Source: Rhizobium sp. WYJ-E13
GTDB taxonomy: Bacteria; Pseudomonadota; Alphaproteobacteria; Rhizobiales; Rhizobiaceae
Assembly (NCBI RefSeq): GCF_018987265.1
Contig: NZ_CP076853.1
Coordinates: 1,364,001-1,428,000 of the forward strand
Length of the DNA stretch: 64,000 nucleotides
Reading direction: 5' to 3'
Shown: positions 57,945-64,000 of the stretch, one piece after another
Layout of the letters: each line of letters starts with the position of its first letter
How positions within the stretch are numbered: position 1 is the first letter of the stretch
Position numbers and translations under genes: made by a program
Notes under the pieces: generated by a model
Database searches by the model: none
What the model was told of the DNA's origin: nothing
What the model saw: only the letters and a program-made list of their open reading frames with translations

Positions 57945-58591
57945 CATGTCGGCGTGGCGCTGATCAGATTGAGTGCGGATTTGGCGCCATCCACGACGAA
58001 TTGAGCGGCAAGGGCTGCTAGGATAACGCCGAGCAGGCGGGTCAGGATCGCCCGACCGGTGACGCCGAGGAAGCGGTCGAGCCGGTCGGCAAGGAAGAGC
58101 ACCAGCAGGGTGATCAGCAGGCAGCCGGCGATGACGCCGATTAGTTGCGCGCGCTCGACCGTGGAGGGCAGGGTGCCGCCAAGCAGGATCGTCGCCGAGA
58201 TCGCACCCGGCCCGGCAATCAGCGGCAGCGCCAGCGGGAAGACGGCGATATTCTCGATATGATCCTTGGTGATCGCCACTTCCGTAGTCTTTTCCTTGCG
58301 GTCCTGACGTCGTTCGAAGACCATCTCGAAGGCGATCCAGAAAAGCAGCAATCCGCCGGCCAGCCGGAAGGCGCCGATCGAGATGCCGAGCACGCCGAGC
58401 ACGCTGGAACCGAAGAGCGCGAAAACGGCAAGGATGATGAAGGCGATCGTCGTGCCGCGCAGCGCCACCTGTTTTCGCTCCGGCCGGCTCATGCCGACAG
58501 TGAGGCCGAGAAAGAGCGGCGCGAGGCCCGGCGGATCGATGGTAACGAGCAGCGTCGTGAACGCGTTGATCAGTTGGTCGGCGCTTGCCAT
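57944..58591 (-). CDS. MarC-family integral membrane protein
   Basis: 215-residue inner-membrane protein with six predicted helices. Family landmarks are LVTIDPPGLAPLFLGLT near residue 16, GGLLLFWIAFEMVF near 80, and FPLALPLIAGPGAIS near 119. MarC was once linked to multidrug resistance but this is not supported; the function is unknown, and some relatives resemble amino acid transporters. It is monocistronic between convergent ssb and divergent gyrA. Confidence 0.88.
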   Translation of the reverse strand: MASADQLINAFTTLLVTIDPPGLAPLFLGLTVGMSRPERKQVALRGTTIAFIILAVFALFGSSVLGVLGISIGAFRLAGGLLLFWIAFEMVFERRQDRKEKTTEVAITKDHIENIAVFPLALPLIAGPGAISATILLGGTLPSTVERAQLIGVIAGCLLITLLVLFLADRLDRFLGVTGRAILTRLLGVILAALAAQFVVDGAKSALNLISATPT

Positions 58592-58751
58592 CGCTTCTTC
58601 AAAACCCCATATAGATGTTTGTTTTTGATGATTGTGCTGTGCGGCTTCCGATTTGGCAAATGCATGATCGCTGATTGTTTCCTACCCATGGGCAAATGCC
58701 GTGATTTGCCCTCTTTCGACCGCAAAAGCCTGTTCAAAACCCCTGGCCAAA

Positions 58752-58781
58752 TTGGCGCGGGAACAGGCTTTCCGCTATAAA
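58752..58781 (+). promoter_or_regulatory. Possible sigma-70 promoter of gyrA
   Basis: TTGGCG (58752-58757) and TATAAA (58776-58781) are 18 bases apart, placing a start point near 58788, about 30 bases ahead of gyrA. The -35 half is imperfect. No other element is apparent in 58592-58816. Confidence 0.45.
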
Positions 58782-58816
58782 TCTTCAAGTGATTCTAGAA
58801 GAGAACGTGAACCGTT

Positions 58817-61618
<2,802 letters not shown>

Positions 61619-61639
61619 TTCACCACTTTCTCATTGCAG

Positions 61640-61668
61640 ACCGGGCGGCCCCTGCCGCCCGGTTTTTT
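61640..61668 (+). terminator. Terminator of gyrA
   Basis: ACCGGGCGG and CCGCCCGGT enclose a 6-base loop and are followed by TTTTTT, 21 bases after the gyrA stop. Confidence 0.94.
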
Positions 61669-61710
61669 ATTGCGCTATGAAGGACTTGCCGATTCATCCG
61701 GGGGAATACT

Positions 61711-63204
61711 GTGGGCAGGTGGACAAGGCGAGGGGTGCTGGCCGGCATTTCGGCAACAGCGGGTGTCGTGGCGGGACGTTTCCTGCTTCAGCCGCAAAGC
61801 GATCCCGGACCAGCCTTTCCAACAGAACTTCCCGTAGACGACGGCACGACCATTCTCAATGACGCCGGAGAGCTGACGCCGACCCGGGTCGCGGCCCATC
61901 TGACCGTCAAGGAGCCGCCGCAGGATGCCATGATTGGCCAGTTGCGTGCGGCGCTCGCTGAAGCCGTCAAGGCAAACAGGCCCTTCATCGCCAGCGCCGC
62001 GCGCCATTCGATGGGCGGCCAGAGCCTTGCCGAAAATGGCACGGCGCTGACGCTCGATCAGGACTGGCTGGAGGCAGATACGGCCGCCAAGACCTACCGT
62101 GTCGCCGCCGGCACTCGCTGGTCGACGATCATTTCCAAGCTCGATGCGATCGGCTTTTCGCCCGCCGTCATGCAGTCCAACAACGATTTCGGCGTCGCCA
62201 GCACCTTTTCGGTCAATGCGCATGGCTGGCCGGTTCCTTTCAGCGCCTGCGGCAGCACCGTCCGTTCCATCAGGCTGATGACGGCGGACGGCAGCCTTTT
62301 GACCTGCTCGCGGACGGAAAATACCGAGCTTTTCAATCACGCCATGGGCGGATACGGGCTTTTCGGCGTCATCACCGAACTCGAGCTCGACATGGTGCCG
62401 AACGTGCTTCTGCAGCCGACCTTCGAGCATCTGGCAGGCGAAGATCTGGGCCGGCGCTTTGCCGAGGTGCTCGCAGGCGACAGCTCGATCAACATGGCCT
62501 ATGGGCGCATGGATATTTCGCGCGATCGTTTCTTTGAAGATGCGCTGCTGATCACTTACCGGGCCGCGCCGGACCAGACGAAGATACCGCCCGCCTCCGG
62601 CTCCGGTTTCGTCAGCCACGTCTCGCGCGAAATCTTCCGGGCGCAGCTCGGTTCCGACACGGCCAAGCATTTCCGCTGGTGGACCGAGGCCGTTGTCAAT
62701 CCGTCGCTCGCCGGCCAGGCGACGCGCAACAGTCTGATGAACGAACCCGTCATCACCCTCGATGACCGTGATCCGTCCCGAACGGATATCCTGCACGAAT
62801 ATTTCGTCTCACCCTCGCGCTTCGCCGATTTCGTTGCAGCCTGCCAGGATGTCATTCCCGCCTCCTACCAGCAGCTTCTCAACATCACGCTGCGTTATGT
62901 CGATACCGACCGCGACAGCGTATTGGCTTACGCGACGGAACCTCGGATTGCCGCGGTCATGCTTTTCTCGCAGGAAAAGACGGTGAGGGGCGAGGCCGAC
63001 ATGCGGCGTATGACGGAAGCGCTGATCGAGCGCGTGCTCGCAATCGGCGGCAGCTATTATCTGCCATATCGCCCGCATGCCCGGCTGGATCAGTTCACCC
63101 GCGCCTATCCTCGCGCTGGGGAATTTGGAGCGGCCAAGCGTCGGCTCGATCCCGGCCTTACCTTCCGCAATCATTTCTGGGATCGCTATCTCGGAAGCCT
63201 CTAG
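61711..63204 (+). CDS. Tat-exported FAD-binding oxidoreductase
   Basis: 497-residue flavoprotein of the PCMH (vanillyl-alcohol oxidase) superfamily. The start is a GTG at 61711 behind GGGGGA. The N terminus WTRRGVLAGISATAGVVAG is a twin-arginine signal, so the folded protein should reach the periplasm with FAD bound. FAD-binding segments include SAARHSMGGQSLAENGTAL (residues about 89-107) and AMGGYGLFGVITELELD. The substrate is unknown; relatives oxidise sugars, alcohols or lactones. Two membrane-associated genes follow at once with tight spacing, suggesting a joint periplasmic redox function. Confidence 0.82.
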   Translation: MGRWTRRGVLAGISATAGVVAGRFLLQPQSDPGPAFPTELPVDDGTTILNDAGELTPTRVAAHLTVKEPPQDAMIGQLRAALAEAVKANRPFIASAARHSMGGQSLAENGTALTLDQDWLEADTAAKTYRVAAGTRWSTIISKLDAIGFSPAVMQSNNDFGVASTFSVNAHGWPVPFSACGSTVRSIRLMTADGSLLTCSRTENTELFNHAMGGYGLFGVITELELDMVPNVLLQPTFEHLAGEDLGRRFAEVLAGDSSINMAYGRMDISRDRFFEDALLITYRAAPDQTKIPPASGSGFVSHVSREIFRAQLGSDTAKHFRWWTEAVVNPSLAGQATRNSLMNEPVITLDDRDPSRTDILHEYFVSPSRFADFVAACQDVIPASYQQLLNITLRYVDTDRDSVLAYATEPRIAAVMLFSQEKTVRGEADMRRMTEALIERVLAIGGSYYLPYRPHARLDQFTRAYPRAGEFGAAKRRLDPGLTFRNHFWDRYLGSL

Positions 63205-63214
63205 GAGGATTTGC

Positions 63215-63622
63215 ATGTCCAGGCTTCGGCTGATTGCTGTGCTTTATACCGTGGCTCTGCTTTTTGCGGCGGCGTTGAATTACATTCCGGGACTGACAGA
63301 CGCGGAGGGGCGCGCCTTCGGCATTTTCGCGCTCGATATCTATGACGACAGCCTGCATCTGGCCTCGGCCGCCTGGGCAGGCATCGCGGCCTTCCTGTCG
63401 GCCCGTGCGTCCCGCAACTTCCTTTTCTATTTTGGCCTGCTCTATTTCAGCGATGGTCTGCTTGGGCTGATCACCGGGTCGGGTTATCTTGATCTCGGCA
63501 TCGTCAATTACGGCATTCAGGATCTTCCCTTTACGTTCAAGATCCTTGCTAATCTGCCGCATCTCTTCCTTGGTGGAGTGGGGATTGCGTCGAGCTACAT
63601 CTTCCGTCGCGAGGCCCCGTGA
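63215..63622 (+). CDS. Small four-helix membrane protein
   Basis: 135-residue protein with four hydrophobic helices (LRLIAVLYTVALLFAAAL; SAAWAGIAAFLSA; FLFYFGLLYFSDGLLGLI; ILANLPHLFLGGVGIASSYI). It resembles DUF4383-type proteins but I cannot name a function. The ATG at 63215 follows a perfect AGGAGG 10 bases after the flavoprotein stop; codons open further upstream overlap that gene. Its TGA shares one base with the next start (TGATG). It could anchor or serve as a quinone partner for the exported flavoprotein; that is speculation. Confidence 0.72.
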   Translation: MSRLRLIAVLYTVALLFAAALNYIPGLTDAEGRAFGIFALDIYDDSLHLASAAWAGIAAFLSARASRNFLFYFGLLYFSDGLLGLITGSGYLDLGIVNYGIQDLPFTFKILANLPHLFLGGVGIASSYIFRREAP

Positions 63623-64000
63623 TGCGGCGCCTCCTGAAGATTGTCGGCTGGATTCTCGCGGCGCTTGTTGTTGCGATCCTGCTGCTGCTCAGCCCGGTTG
63701 CCTATGTCGAGACCTTCTGCCATGCCGACCCAGAGCCTGATAGCTATAAGCCGCTGATTTCGGACCTGGAATTCCACAGGCAGGAAGCCAATACCTACCT
63801 GACCTATCCGGAGTGGCATATCGTCTATGCCTATGACGGGCTCGCCGAGGCCCTGAAAACTGGCGACGAATATCGCTTCGGCTATTTTTCCAACGTGAAG
63901 GATTTCTGGGTGGCCGACTGCGCGCTGACCCGCATCGCCGATCGGCATGGCGGCGCCGATCGCGAAACCCGAATGATGATCGCCACCATCGGCGTCAGCT
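63622..64000 (+). CDS. Membrane-anchored protein, partial (cut by the window end)
   Basis: The first 126 residues are visible. The N terminus MRRLLKIVGWILAALVVAILLLL is a signal anchor or signal peptide, shown here only in outline; after residue 30 comes YVETFCHADPEPDSYKP and later TYLTYPEWHIVYAYDGLAEAL. I do not recognise the family. It is coupled to the preceding gene by a TGATG overlap, so it belongs to the same operon as the Tat flavoprotein. The rest lies beyond 64000. Confidence 0.75.
   Translation, partial: MRRLLKIVGWILAALVVAILLLLSPVAYVETFCHADPEPDSYKPLISDLEFHRQEANTYLTYPEWHIVYAYDGLAEALKTGDEYRFGYFSNVKDFWVADCALTRIADRHGGADRETRMMIATIGVS

Overview
The window reads as a chromosomal segment of a Rhizobium-type alphaproteobacterium (Rhizobiaceae). 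The evidence is a high-GC gene set with rhizobial hallmarks: phosphatidylcholine synthase, the glnB-glnA pair behind a sigma-54 promoter, an IalB-family protein, an alphaproteobacterial LexA site of the form GAAC-N7-GAAC, many carbohydrate and nucleoside ABC importers, and short palindromic intergenic repeats that I recognise from rhizobia. No IS element, integrase, CRISPR array or phage gene is visible. Nearly all sequence is protein coding; one tRNA (Lys, TTT) is present.

Layout. 1-3482: assimilatory sulfite/nitrite reductase cysI with a DUF934 gene, then a UbiH-type FAD hydroxylase. 3653-5785: ccdA, a poorly resolved stretch with a possible frameshifted remnant, two small genes and tRNA-Lys. 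5992-17290: two divergent operons around one control region. Leftward are a ROK regulator, a 798-residue PIG-L deacetylase and a DMT exporter. Rightward are a sugar-type ABC importer, an argininosuccinate-lyase-like enzyme and a PfkB kinase. This nine-gene set looks like a dedicated but uncharacterised uptake and breakdown system and is the best candidate here for an undescribed pathway. 17585-20804: a split MacAB-type efflux system. 20905-22381: a GntR regulator with twin palindromic operators, and ferredoxin-NADP reductase. 22733-24450: pcs and a quinone oxidoreductase.

24490-29181: a BMP-type (nucleoside class) ABC importer. 29330-34694: a galactofuranose-type importer (YtfQ-YtfR-YtfT-YjfF order) with its own GntR/FadR regulator. 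34861-38965: glmU and glmS (UDP-GlcNAc synthesis) and a DUF502 membrane protein. 38962-44967: recG, sdhE and mfd. 45031-49077: a DsbA-like protein, an orphan YejA-type peptide-binding protein, an IalB-family protein and hspQ. 49233-51061: glnA and glnB, followed by the divergent nnr (NAD(P)HX repair).

52884-57896: uvrA, a GNAT gene and a DUF72 gene form a coupled leftward operon; ssb is divergent from uvrA, and a LexA box lies between them. 57944-61618: marC and gyrA. 61711-64000: the start of an operon encoding a Tat-exported flavoprotein, a small membrane protein and an unknown anchored protein cut off by the window edge.

All calls are from reading the sequence; no similarity search was run. 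Family names rest on recognised motifs and gene order. Substrate assignments for transporters are inferences unless stated otherwise.
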